Source: Nocardiopsis sp. CNT312
Lineage (GTDB): Bacteria; Actinomycetota; Actinomycetes; Streptosporangiales; Streptosporangiaceae
Assembly (NCBI RefSeq): GCF_000515115.1
Contig: NZ_AZXF01000015.1
Span: 62,001 to 126,000, forward strand
Reading direction: 5' to 3'
DNA length: 64,000 nucleotides
In this document: in pieces, positions 9,062 to 17,238 of the stretch
Layout of the letters: each line of letters opens with the position of its first letter
Numbering within the stretch: position 1 is the first letter of the stretch
Notes under the pieces: generated by a model
What the model saw: only the letters and a program-made list of their open reading frames with translations
Databases searched by the model: none
What the model was told of the DNA's origin: nothing
Made by a program: the position numbers and the translations under genes

Positions 9062-10045
9062 ATGAACGCAGCACAGAAGGAGGTCCGCGCCGTGGCAGAC
9101 CTTGACCGGGTTCTCGTCCTGGCCGGGGGACTGTCCCCCGAACACGAGGTCAGCGTCCAGTCCGGACGCAGCGTCGCCGAGGCGCTGCGCCGCATGGACG
9201 TGGAGGTCCAGGTCGCCGACGTCGACTCCGCCCTGCTGGAGCGCCTGGCCGAGGACCCGCCCCAGGTGGTCTTCCCCGCCCTGCACGGCGCGGCCGGCGA
9301 GGACGGCGCGATCCGCGAGGTCCTGGAACTGGTGGGGGTGCCCTACGTGGGCGCCCGCCCCGACGCCTGCCGCCTCACCTACGCCAAGCCCACCGCCAAG
9401 GCGCTGCTGGCCGCCGAGGGCGTGGCCGTCCCGCGCGGCACCACCCTGCCCAAGTCGGCCTTCCACGATCTGGGTGCCCCGGCACTGCTGGAGCGGACCG
9501 TCGACCGCCTGGGCCTGCCCCTGTTCGTCAAGCCCGACCGGGGCGGCTCGGCGTTCGGCGCCACCCCCGTCACCTCGATGCCCGAGCTGTCGTCGGCCCT
9601 GATGTCCTGCCTGGGCTACAGCGACTCCGCGCTCATCGAGGAGCGGGTGCGCGGTACCGAACTGGCCGTGGGCGTCCTGGACACTGGAGCCGGCCCCGTC
9701 GCGCTGCCGCCCGTGGAGATCGTGCCCGACGGCGGCGTCTACGACTACGCGGCGCGTTACACCGCCGGGCGCACGGAGTTCTTCTGCCCGGCCCGCCTGG
9801 ACGAGGAGGTCCTGGCCCGGGCCACCGGGGCCGCCCTGACCGCCCACCGGGTGCTGGGGCTGCGCGACCTCTCGCGCACCGACCTCATCGTCGCCGAGGA
9901 CGGCCGGGTCGTCTTCCTGGAGGCCAACGTGACCCCGGGTCTGACCGAGACCTCCACCTTCCCCATGGCCGCGACCGCCGCCGGGCTGGACTTCGCGCTC
10001 ATCTGCCGCGAACTCGCCCACCAGGCCTTCACCCGCGGCTGCTGA
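9062..10045 (+). CDS. ddl: D-alanine--D-alanine ligase
   Basis: A 327-residue ATP-grasp ligase that joins two D-alanines for peptidoglycan precursor synthesis in the cytoplasm. Visible features: VLAGGLSPEHEVSVQSG at the N-terminus, FPALHGAAGEDGAIREVLEL (substrate-binding loop), FVKPDRGGSAFGA (ATP-grasp), YDYAARYTAG with the loop tyrosine typical of D-Ala-D-Ala rather than D-Ala-D-Lac ligases, and the metal/ATP site FLEANVTPGLTETS. Length is near the family norm, slightly short. A second possible start is GTG 9093. The upstream aminotransferase is close enough for an operon, and a strong terminator follows. Confidence 0.85.
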   Translation: MNAAQKEVRAVADLDRVLVLAGGLSPEHEVSVQSGRSVAEALRRMDVEVQVADVDSALLERLAEDPPQVVFPALHGAAGEDGAIREVLELVGVPYVGARPDACRLTYAKPTAKALLAAEGVAVPRGTTLPKSAFHDLGAPALLERTVDRLGLPLFVKPDRGGSAFGATPVTSMPELSSALMSCLGYSDSALIEERVRGTELAVGVLDTGAGPVALPPVEIVPDGGVYDYAARYTAGRTEFFCPARLDEEVLARATGAALTAHRVLGLRDLSRTDLIVAEDGRVVFLEANVTPGLTETSTFPMAATAAGLDFALICRELAHQAFTRGC

Positions 10046-10055
10046 GACGCAACCG

Positions 10056-10083
10056 CCCTGTCGGTGCCCGGGCACCGACAGGG
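10056..10083. terminator. Terminator after ddl
   Basis: A perfect 28-bp inverted repeat with arms CCCTGTCGGTGCCC and GGGCACCGACAGGG starting 11 bp after the ddl stop codon. Position and strength support transcription termination. Confidence 0.75.
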
Positions 10084-10140
10084 TGCCGCTGTGCACGGAG
10101 GCGGGTCGGACGCGGGGTCCCATCAAACCGACCGTTCGGT

Positions 10141-10463
10141 ATGCGAGTGGGGCCCGGGAAACGGCACTGCGCGCCTGCCCCCTCTGCGAAGCCGCCCGCG
10201 GCCCGCCCCCGACCGTCGACGGCGGCAGGCGCACGGCGGCCCGCGGCGATCGCGAGGACGTGTTCAGCGCCGGGTTCGTCTGCCCCGAGGGTGCCACACT
10301 GCCCGCCCTGGACAACGACCCCGACCGGCTGCGCCGCCCCACGGTCCGCGGGGGCGGCCGTCGGCGCGAGGTCGACTGGCCCGAGGCCTTCGCCGCCGAC
10401 CCCGCCCGGGTCGACCCGCTCTCCGGCAACGCCGTCCCCGTCCAGGTCCTGCCCTGCGGCTGA
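10141..10463 (+). pseudogene. Molybdopterin oxidoreductase stump (N-terminus joined to C-terminus)
   Basis: From about 10160 the + strand encodes RACPLCEAARGPPPTVDGG, GDREDVFSAGFVCPEGATLP, ALDNDPDRLRRPTVR and VDWPEAFA, which is the N-terminal iron-sulfur and first molybdopterin segment of FdhF/NarB-type oxidoreductases. Directly after this, RVDPLSGNAVPVQVLPCG matches the extreme C-terminus of the same family. Family members have about 700-760 residues; only about 100 codons remain, so roughly 1.9 kb has been lost inside the gene with frame kept. The third cluster cysteine (expected in CEATCG) is Arg here. It cannot be an active enzyme. Confidence 0.75.
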
Positions 10464-10477
10464 GTCGGCAGTGGGAA

Positions 10478-10513
10478 CCGGGGCGGGCGGAGGGGCCCCT
10501 CCGCCCGCCCCGG
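10478..10513. terminator. Bidirectional terminator
   Basis: A perfect 36-bp palindrome with arms CCGGGGCGGGCGGAGGGG and its complement, between the oxidoreductase stump on + and the FAD subunit gene ending on - at 10516. It can serve both strands. Confidence 0.75.
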
Positions 10514-10515
10514 GC

Positions 10516-11505
10516 TCACCCCTCCTCGGCCCCCAGCGCCCGCAGCAGCCCCGCCCGGACGGTCGAGGACAGCAGCGCCACCTTGTACCGGGTCCCCGGC
10601 AGCGGCGAGCACAGGTCCGCCAGCCCTTCCAGGGCCGCCACCACGGCGGGGGAGAGCCCGCCGCCCGGCACTGAGCCCGCCAGCGCGTCCTCCACGCCCG
10701 GCAGCCGCAGCGGCGTCCGCGCCACACCGCCCACCGCCACCGCGGCCGAGGCGACCGGCCCCGAGCCCCTGTCCTCGCAGGCCAGGCGTACCACCACCTC
10801 CACCAGCGGCCACTCGGCCCGAGAACGCCCCGTGGCCCGCAGGTAGGCACCCCGCTCACCGGGTACCGGCGCGGGCAGCGCCACCGACACCACCACCTCC
10901 GCCGGGTCCAGCACGTGGTCGCGGGTGGGGTCGGTGCCGTCGTACAACTCTGCCACCGGCACGGACCGGGACGATCCGCGGCCGGCCACCTCGATCGAGG
11001 CGTCGTAGGCCGCCAGCGCGGCGGCCAGTGACGACGGATGCGGTGCCACGCACGGCCCCTGGTCCACCACCACCCCGTACAGGTGGTCCCCGGTCCGGGC
11101 CGGACACGAGGAGCCGCCGCTCTGGTGGCAGTCGAAGGCCGGGTTGCGCAGGTACCAGCACCGGTTGCGCTGCAACAGGTTGCCGCCCAGAGTGGCGGTG
11201 CCCCGCACCTGCGGTGTGGCCAGGCCCCTCGCCGTGCGCGCCAGAGCCGGATAGGACCCGGCCAGGAGGGGCCCCTCGGCCAGCTCGGTGACGGTGGTGA
11301 GCGCACCCACCCGCACCGAACCGTCGTCCCGCCGGTCGGTCCCGGACATTCCGGCGACCCCCGTCAGGTCCACCACCGGTCCGCCGGGCAGCACCCCCTC
11401 GGCCACACAGGCCGTCAGGTCGGTGCCCCCGGCGCGCGCCAGCGCGCCCCCCTCGGCCAGCCCGGCCAGGGCACCGTCCAGGTCACTCGGTCGCGTCACG
11501 GTCAT
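10516..11505 (-). CDS. Aldehyde oxidoreductase FAD-binding subunit (PaoB/YagS-like, with 4Fe-4S site)
   Basis: A 329-residue FAD_binding_5 / CO_deh_flav_C protein that passes electrons from the iron-sulfur clusters to an acceptor. FAD contacts are ARAGGTDLTACV (about 20-31), then ATPQVRGTATLGGNLLQR (about 95-112). The segment NRCWYLRNPAFDCHQSGG, SSCPARTG and QGPCVAPHPSS has the four-cysteine pattern of the PaoB/YagS and 4-hydroxybenzoyl-CoA reductase group, which carries an extra [4Fe-4S] cluster not found in xanthine dehydrogenases. The ATG at 11505 overlaps the stop of the upstream gene (ATGA), so the two are translationally coupled. Confidence 0.85.
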   Translation of the reverse strand: MTVTRPSDLDGALAGLAEGGALARAGGTDLTACVAEGVLPGGPVVDLTGVAGMSGTDRRDDGSVRVGALTTVTELAEGPLLAGSYPALARTARGLATPQVRGTATLGGNLLQRNRCWYLRNPAFDCHQSGGSSCPARTGDHLYGVVVDQGPCVAPHPSSLAAALAAYDASIEVAGRGSSRSVPVAELYDGTDPTRDHVLDPAEVVVSVALPAPVPGERGAYLRATGRSRAEWPLVEVVVRLACEDRGSGPVASAAVAVGGVARTPLRLPGVEDALAGSVPGGGLSPAVVAALEGLADLCSPLPGTRYKVALLSSTVRAGLLRALGAEEG

Positions 11506-14132
11506 CGCAGGCCCTCCAGCAGTCGGTCCGGGCGGATCGGCAGGTCGGTGGGGCGCCACCCCGTGGCGTCGTGGACGGCGTTGGCCAGTGCGGCGGCCAC
11601 CCCGACGGTGGAGACCTCGCCCAGCCCCACACCGCCCCCCGGCACGTGCTCGAACCCCTCCTCGTGGAAGTACACCTCGGTCTCGGGCACGTCCCCCGGG
11701 CCGGGGATCCGGTAGTCCTCCATGTTGGCGGTCAGCACCGCGCCCGTGGCGGGGTCGTCGCGCCGCCCCTCGAACAGGGCGTAGCCCACGCCCTGGACCA
11801 CCGCGCCCTCGCACTGGTTGCGGGCGAGCCGCTCGGCGTAGATCCGCCCGGCGGCGATCCCCGCCCAGCAGCGCCTCGGGCGGACCCGCCCCAGCAGGGT
11901 GTCGACCTCCACCTCCATGACGTGGACGCCGCCGATGAGCCCCCGGCCCATCGCCATGTCCCCGCCGCCCGCCAGCAGCGAGGACATCCGCTCCCAGCGG
12001 TCCAGGGGCCGTCCGCCCACCACCCGCACGCCCTCGGCGGCGGCCAGCGCCTCCTTCAGCCCCACCTCGGGGACGGGGCCCTCTGCCGGGACCCGGTCCG
12101 AGCGCTCGCGCAGCGCCACGCGCAGGGCGTCGGCCGCCTCGGCCGCCGCCGGGCCCATCGAGTTGGTGCTGCGGCTGCCGGTGGCCCCGGCCCCGTGCAC
12201 CGACGCACTGTCCCCGATCTCCACACGCAGCGCGTCCGCGGGTGTGCCCAGCCGTTCGGCGACCACGTCGCGCAGGACCGTGCGGATGCCGGTGCCGATG
12301 TCCTGGGTGGCCGAGCGCACCACGATCACGCCGTTTTCGACCACCAGCTCCACCTGGGAGCGCGGGCTGACGATGAACAGCCAGTTGCTCGCCGCCAGTC
12401 CCACGCCCCGGCGGAAGCGGCCGGTGCGCTCGCCGCGCGGGCGGGCGGTCCACAGCGGCAGGGCGGCCACCTTCTCGTACAGGGCCGCGCGCCTGGTGTT
12501 GCCGTCCCAGCGCCGCCGCAGGCTCAAGGGGTCCTCGCCCAGGCGCTCGGCCATCTCGTCCACCGCCTGTTCCAGGGCGAAGGCCATCGGCGGGCCGCCC
12601 GGAGCGCGGAACGGCGAGCCGGGCGGGTGGTGGGTGACCACGTCGTAGTCGCGGGTCCGGCGCGGGGTGCGCCCGTACATCAGCGCCGCGAGCACGGCCG
12701 TCATCGACCCGTGGGACACACCCCCGTAGCCGTGGGAGTCCACGCTCATCGCCGCCAGGTCGCCGCGTTGGTCGGCGAGCAGCGCCACCCGGGTGCGGGT
12801 GGCCGGCCGGTAGCCGGCGTCGGTCAGCTCCTCGGCGCGGGTGAGCGCCACACGCACCGGTGCCCCCGCGATCCGGGACAGCTCCACCGCGGCCACGGTC
12901 TCGGTCGACAGGATCCCCTTGGCGCCGAACCCGCCGCCCACGTACTCGGTGACTACGCGTACCCGCTCGCGGGGTAGGCCCCACCGCCCGGCCACCGTGT
13001 CGGCCGTCTCGCTGACCGCCTGGGTGGACACGTGCAGGGTCAGGTGACCGTCGTCCCAGTCGGCGACGCACGCGTGCGGCTCCAGAGCGGTGTGCAGTTG
13101 CGCGGAGGTGGTGTACTCCCGGGTGACCAGGCGGGGGTCGCCGGAGCGTTCGGCGGCGCGCAGCCGTCTCACGGCGGTGCCGCCGCGCCAGCCGAGCGTG
13201 AACGGGCCCCGCAGGTTGCCGTTCCACGCCGAGGGCAGTGCCACGCCCTCGGCGTAGGTGGGCGCGGCCCTGCGCTCGGCCCTGGTCGGGTAGAGCACCG
13301 GGGCGTCCGGCTCCAGCGCGGTGGCCGGGTCCAGGGCCGCGGGCAGCACCTCGTAGTCCACCCGCACCGCCTCGGCGGCGGCCCGTGCCCGCGCGGCGGT
13401 CGGCGCGGCCACGGCGGCGATCGGCTGGCCCGCGTAGCGCACGGTGCGGTCGCTTCCCAGCAGGTCGACCAGCACCGGAGCGGTGCCCGGCTCCGCCTGC
13501 GTGCGCGCCCCGCCCGCGTCGATCGAGCGCACCCGGGCGTGGGCGACGGTGGAGCGCACGATCACCCCCTCCCAGCAGCCCCGCGGCGTGTGGTCGACGG
13601 TGAACCGGGCGCGGCCGGTGACCTTGTCGGGGGCGTCGGCGCGCGGCGGGTCCTGCCCGGGATCGCCGTCGAAGTCGCCCGCGCACGCGGCGGCCACGGC
13701 GGCGAAGATCCCCTCGTAGGCGCCGCAGCGGCACAGGTGTCCGGCCAGCGCGTCGGCGATCGCCTCGCGGTCGGGCCGGACGTCGCCGTGCTCGGCGCGC
13801 CAGGCGTCGGTGAAGGCGGCGGCCTCCACGACGAACCCGGGGGTGCAGTAGCCGCACTGGAGGCCGTCGTGGGCGGCGAAGGCGCGCTGGACGGGGTGGG
13901 AACCGCCCAGGCCCTCCACCGTGGTGACCGAGCGTCCGGCGAGCCGGTCGGCGGGCAGCAGACAGGAGACGGTGGGGGAGCCGTCGACCAGGACCGTGCA
14001 GGCGCCGCACACCCCGGTGCCGCAGGCGGTCTTGGTGCCGGTCAGGCCGAGGCGGTCGCGGATGTACGCGGCAGCGGTCTCCTCCCCTTCGGCGGGTGCC
14101 GCCGAGGGGGAGCCGTTGACTTCCAGGTCCAT
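11502..14132 (-). CDS. Aldehyde oxidoreductase, fused 2Fe-2S + molybdopterin subunit (PaoA-PaoC fusion)
   Basis: An 876-residue protein. Residues 1-160 are a complete two-cluster 2Fe-2S subunit: CGTGVCGACTVLVDG for the plant-type cluster and QCGYCTPGFVVEAA with HLCRCGAYEGIF for the second cluster. From about 170 (APDKVTGRARFTVDH) to the end is a molybdopterin subunit with GGGFGAKG, PFRAPGGPPMAFALEQAVDE and a C-terminal GGGVGLGEVSTVGVA that supplies the catalytic glutamate. PaoA and PaoC are normally separate proteins in the E. coli-type enzyme; here one polypeptide holds both, as in Desulfovibrio aldehyde oxidoreductase. It would oxidise aldehydes or N-heterocycles. No dedicated chaperone (PaoD/XdhC type) is next to it. 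ATG 14132 has AGGAGAGG upstream. Confidence 0.85.
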   Translation of the reverse strand: MDLEVNGSPSAAPAEGEETAAAYIRDRLGLTGTKTACGTGVCGACTVLVDGSPTVSCLLPADRLAGRSVTTVEGLGGSHPVQRAFAAHDGLQCGYCTPGFVVEAAAFTDAWRAEHGDVRPDREAIADALAGHLCRCGAYEGIFAAVAAACAGDFDGDPGQDPPRADAPDKVTGRARFTVDHTPRGCWEGVIVRSTVAHARVRSIDAGGARTQAEPGTAPVLVDLLGSDRTVRYAGQPIAAVAAPTAARARAAAEAVRVDYEVLPAALDPATALEPDAPVLYPTRAERRAAPTYAEGVALPSAWNGNLRGPFTLGWRGGTAVRRLRAAERSGDPRLVTREYTTSAQLHTALEPHACVADWDDGHLTLHVSTQAVSETADTVAGRWGLPRERVRVVTEYVGGGFGAKGILSTETVAAVELSRIAGAPVRVALTRAEELTDAGYRPATRTRVALLADQRGDLAAMSVDSHGYGGVSHGSMTAVLAALMYGRTPRRTRDYDVVTHHPPGSPFRAPGGPPMAFALEQAVDEMAERLGEDPLSLRRRWDGNTRRAALYEKVAALPLWTARPRGERTGRFRRGVGLAASNWLFIVSPRSQVELVVENGVIVVRSATQDIGTGIRTVLRDVVAERLGTPADALRVEIGDSASVHGAGATGSRSTNSMGPAAAEAADALRVALRERSDRVPAEGPVPEVGLKEALAAAEGVRVVGGRPLDRWERMSSLLAGGGDMAMGRGLIGGVHVMEVEVDTLLGRVRPRRCWAGIAAGRIYAERLARNQCEGAVVQGVGYALFEGRRDDPATGAVLTANMEDYRIPGPGDVPETEVYFHEEGFEHVPGGGVGLGEVSTVGVAAALANAVHDATGWRPTDLPIRPDRLLEGLR

Positions 14133-14224
14133 GGGACCTCTCCTGACGGAAGATTGAAGTTGACACTGACAACTTAGGTGGGGTCGGGGGAGGTGTCAAC
14201 GCGCCCTGTGGAGCCTGCAGGAGA

Positions 14225-14243
14225 ATCTACGATGTAAAGGTGG
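14225..14243 (-). repeat. 19-bp recurrent boundary motif, copy A
   Basis: The + strand reads ATCTACGATGTAAAGGTGG. Two near-identical copies occur at 21633 and 44417 (consensus ATCTACRAYRTAAAGGTGG). This copy overlaps the last codons and TAG stop of the winged-helix gene and lies about 92 bp upstream of the fused oxidoreductase gene, read on the minus strand. See findings. Confidence 0.7.
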
Positions 14244-15468
14244 GCTGCCTTTCGGCACTGGAACGCGTGCCGCATGCGGGGCAGGGGCGCACGGTGAACC
14301 GGCCGCTGGACGCGTCGAAGCCGATGACCATCCGGTACCGCTCCGAATCCGGGTCACCGACGCAGCGCTCGTCGCCGCACTTGGGGATCCGGGGCTCGGA
14401 CACGGGTTCCCCCGGCGGGGCGACGGGACGGGGCTCGTCCATGGCCTCGCCGGGCACCGTGCGGCACCGGCGCCCGCACGCCACACACGACTCGCCCGGC
14501 GTGTTGTACAGGCCCGGGTGGTCCGGGCAGGTGCGCGGGGCCCTGCCCCGGGCATCCACGTCGAACCCGAGGGCGAACGCGTCCGGGATGCCCTTGGCCG
14601 GCCCCGCCGCCGCGTCGAGGGAGAGCCCGCCGAAGGGGCGGGAGGCGCGCGTTCGCGGCGGGGAAGCCCCGGCCCCGAGGGCGCGGCGGTGCCACGCCCG
14701 CACCGACTCGGCTGATTCCAGGCGTGCGCGCAGCGCCGGGAAGGGCCGACCCGCGCCCTCCCAGCCCCGCACCGCCCCTGCGAGGTCCCCGGCGGCCGGG
14801 CGCCTCCGGACGGAGGTCGGAGCGGGGGTCTTCGGGCGGGGGTCTGCAGGGGAGGGGTATGGGGCTCGATCTGACGCGGCGTCGGTGGCGGTCTGACGTG
14901 GGGCTGCCCCAGGTTGACGTGGCGTCCCTACCGGCCGGTAGGGACGGTTGGCCTCGGTGATCGGCTCCTCGCCCAGCTCGCGGCGCACGGCGTTGACCTC
15001 TTCCAGCGCGGGTTCGGGGAATGCCCGCGCGGGGATGAGCAGCTCCAGTACCTCGGGCAGGCGGTCGCTCCAGCGGCGCCCGGCGGCGAGGTCCTCGGCG
15101 AAGAACGCGCGCACCTGCTCCCGGGGCAGGCGGCGCACCAGGCCGGTCGTGACCAGGTCGGCGATGGCGCGGGTGACCGTGGAGGGGCTGAGGACGCCGC
15201 AGGTGCGGGCCGCGATCGTGTCGATGTGCAGGAAGCACCAGCGGCCGTCGGCGTCGGCCGCGTCGGCGATGACCGTGGCCACGATGCAGGCGCGCGAACT
15301 GGTGAAGAAACCCGACTTCAGGGCATCGGTGAGCCACAGGTCGGTGATGAAACCGATCCCTTTCATGACGCCCTGGGGGCGTTTGCGGGGTCCGGGGGAG
15401 GGGGCGTGCCCGGCCACCGGCGCGGGCCGGTGTGCGTTCCGGGTGCGCCGAACGATAGTATTCGGCAT
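14227..15468 (-). CDS. Winged-helix DNA-binding protein with C-terminal zinc-ribbon-like motifs
   Basis: A 413-residue protein of unknown role. Residues about 35-120 look like a winged helix: FITDLWLTDALKSGFFTSSR, then HIDTIAARTCGVLSPSTVTR and AIADLVTTGLVRRLPREQ, as in replication-initiator-like or GntR-type domains of plasmids and integrated elements. The middle (about 185-290) is low-complexity Pro/Ala/Arg-rich. The C-terminus holds paired cysteines (CPDHPG with CVACGRRC; CGDERCVGD with CPACG) that suggest two small zinc-binding units. Start 15468 has AGGAAG eight bases upstream. The function could be replication or regulation of a mobile element, or a chromosomal regulator; no partner genes are adjacent. 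Confidence 0.6.
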   Translation of the reverse strand: MPNTIVRRTRNAHRPAPVAGHAPSPGPRKRPQGVMKGIGFITDLWLTDALKSGFFTSSRACIVATVIADAADADGRWCFLHIDTIAARTCGVLSPSTVTRAIADLVTTGLVRRLPREQVRAFFAEDLAAGRRWSDRLPEVLELLIPARAFPEPALEEVNAVRRELGEEPITEANRPYRPVGTPRQPGAAPRQTATDAASDRAPYPSPADPRPKTPAPTSVRRRPAAGDLAGAVRGWEGAGRPFPALRARLESAESVRAWHRRALGAGASPPRTRASRPFGGLSLDAAAGPAKGIPDAFALGFDVDARGRAPRTCPDHPGLYNTPGESCVACGRRCRTVPGEAMDEPRPVAPPGEPVSEPRIPKCGDERCVGDPDSERYRMVIGFDASSGRFTVRPCPACGTRSSAERQPTFTS

Positions 15469-16245
15469 AGCCGTTCTTCCTGGGTTGGACAGGTCTTTCG
15501 GTCAGAGCCCGGCTCGGTGTTGGTAGCACCGGTCGGGCTTGTTTTTCGTGTGGCCAGTTTAGCGGAATGCGCGCGTACAAAGGATCGAGACAAACCCTCT
15601 GAAAAGCCTTTACGTCATTCTTCGCAATACTCCGAATATCCCCGAAACGGGCATGGGTTCACGGCGATGCGTCTCCTGCGGCCGCGGCCGCGACCACCCC
15701 GCCCCGGCGTACCGCTACGAGGCCGTGTTGCTCGACGTCGTCGAAGGGCGGGACGGGGTGTCGGTCTTACGTGCCGCCTGGCCGGAGGAGGGCCCGGCGG
15801 TGAGTGACTACGGCTGGAACGACCGCTGTCTCCTGGGCCTGTCTCCGGACGGCCGCGACCGTCGACCACGGGTGGGGCCGCGGGCGGAGAGGAGCGGTAC
15901 CACCGCCTCCGGGTGGACACGCGCACGGGCGACGTGCCGTGGCCCCGGACACCTCGACCGCGCGGGGAGGGGCGGCTCCCTTCGAGAACTGTCCTGGCTG
16001 CCGAGGGGGACGGTGCTTGTTCCGTCGACCGGGCTGTCGGCCGCCCACACGCCGTCGTCGGCCTTGGCCTTCACGGTCAGATCTCCGGCTTCGGTGGTGC
16101 GCCACGCGCCGGGGACGCCCGGAAGGGTGCGTGGGCCGGGGCGGTGATCTTGGCGTTGCCGTTCGCTCCGGAGGTCCTGCGTTGTCGATGGGTCAAGCGA
16201 TTCGGTCCCTGCGCCGCCCCGGCAGGAGAGCCGGGGCGGCCGGGT
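15469..16245. other. Intergenic region, possibly holding a decayed gene
   Basis: Positions 15530-15650 are AT-richer than the surroundings and probably contain the promoter of the winged-helix gene. From about 15655 to 16140 the + strand has short coding-like pieces in changing frames (for example YGWNDRCLLGLSPDGRDR, RLRVDTRTGDVPWPR, LPRGTVLVPSTGLSAAH), as expected from a frameshifted gene. I cannot name a family, and no intact frame is convincing. Confidence 0.35.
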
Positions 16246-17112
16246 TCAGGTACGGCGGGCGGCCCAGACGGTGCGCTCGGTGCGTAGGGCGAGCTCCTCG
16301 TGGCGCAGCAGGCTGCGGGGGCTGTCGCTGTCGAGGAGCTCGTCGAGTGCGGTGAGGTCCTCGGGGCTGAGGGCGGGGGCGGCTGCGCCGCGGATGCGCT
16401 GGAGGCTGCTCAGTGCGTACCGGCCGACGGCCTCGCTGCGCTCGCCCTCGACGGCGACGGCGAGTGTGCGCTCGCCCTCGACGGCGAAGCCGGCGGCGGT
16501 CAGCATCGGGCCCCAGTCGGCGCCGCGGTGCGGAACGCGCTCGGCGTGGAAGCTGTCGATCGCGGCATGGGCGCGTTCTTCGAGGCCGGGCCGGTTCTCG
16601 GGGGCGTCGGCGGGCAGGAAGCGGGGGAAGCCCGCGAGCTCGACAACGGCGAACAGCCCCCCAGGGGCGAGCAGTTCGTGGACGCTCCGCAGAGCGCGGT
16701 CCGGGTCGGCCATGTGGTGCATCGCCGCTGAGGCCCACACCAGGTCCGGTGCGCCGAGGTCGGGCCACCGTGCGCCGTCGAGGTCGGCCTGCACGGTCCG
16801 TACGTGTTCCTCGACACCGCGGGCGCGCGCCTTCTCTCGCAGGATCTGGAGATGGCCGGCCGAAGAGTCGACGGCGGTGACGTACGCGTGGGGGAAGCGG
16901 TCGAGGAGTGCGAAGGCGCCGGCGCCGGTGCCGCAGCCCAGGTCCACGATCTGCCGCGGCTCTCCGGTCAGCGGCAGCCAGCCGGTAATGGCCGCTGTGT
17001 GCTCGGCGAGCACCTCGGCATCCAGTTCGAGGATCTCCGCCTGCCCGCTGTCGCTGTGCTCGTGGTGTCCGCCTTGGCACGGACGGGGGGTGTGCTGGTG
17101 ATTTCGGGTCAT
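16246..17112 (-). CDS. SAM-dependent methyltransferase (class I)
   Basis: A 288-residue class I methyltransferase. Motif I is IVDLGCGTGAGAFALLDRFP (about residues 55-74), the acidic end of strand two is TAVDSSAG, motif III-like VQADLDGARWPD follows, and ASAAMHHMADPDRALRSVHE with LLAPGGLFAVVEL are standard later motifs. The N-terminus is His-rich (TPRPCQGGHHEHSDSG), as in some actinobacterial arsenic- or metal-related methyltransferases, but that is only suggestive. It is transcribed in the same direction as the XRE-cupin regulator gene upstream, with 126 bp between; a palindrome lies in that gap. Confidence 0.85.
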   Translation of the reverse strand: MTRNHQHTPRPCQGGHHEHSDSGQAEILELDAEVLAEHTAAITGWLPLTGEPRQIVDLGCGTGAGAFALLDRFPHAYVTAVDSSAGHLQILREKARARGVEEHVRTVQADLDGARWPDLGAPDLVWASAAMHHMADPDRALRSVHELLAPGGLFAVVELAGFPRFLPADAPENRPGLEERAHAAIDSFHAERVPHRGADWGPMLTAAGFAVEGERTLAVAVEGERSEAVGRYALSSLQRIRGAAAPALSPEDLTALDELLDSDSPRSLLRHEELALRTERTVWAARRT

Positions 17113-17153
17113 GGCACCACCGTAAGCGCGATATGCGCATGCGGCACGACTAT

Positions 17154-17168
17154 TTGCCTGAGGGGCAA
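17154..17168. promoter_or_regulatory. Inverted repeat upstream of the methyltransferase gene
   Basis: TTGCC-N5-GGCAA, 42 bp before the methyltransferase start. A similar TTGC-N7-GCAA site overlaps the start codon of the XRE-cupin gene at 17827-17841. The shared spacing makes this a candidate operator for that regulator. Confidence 0.35.
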
Positions 17169-17238
17169 GAAGGTCTGTGGGGATGCTGCCCGGCGCGCAA
17201 GATCCCCCATGGCGCAGAGGCTTTCCAGGCGGTGCCGG

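Noticed and set aside
10516-14199. Very long open minus-strand frame (over 1,200 codons) spanning both aldehyde oxidoreductase genes
   Set aside because: It is in frame with the FAD subunit only; the region 11506-14199 is coded in another frame with clear oxidoreductase motifs. Long stop-free frames are common in GC-rich DNA.
14225-14243. The 19-bp motif as simple intrinsic terminator
   Set aside because: Only copy B has a hairpin directly before it; copies A and C lack complementary upstream arms, so this explanation does not cover all three.
15653-16147. 164-codon + frame in the gap after the winged-helix gene
   Set aside because: No family features, weak start context, and coding-like pieces switch frame; at best a relic.
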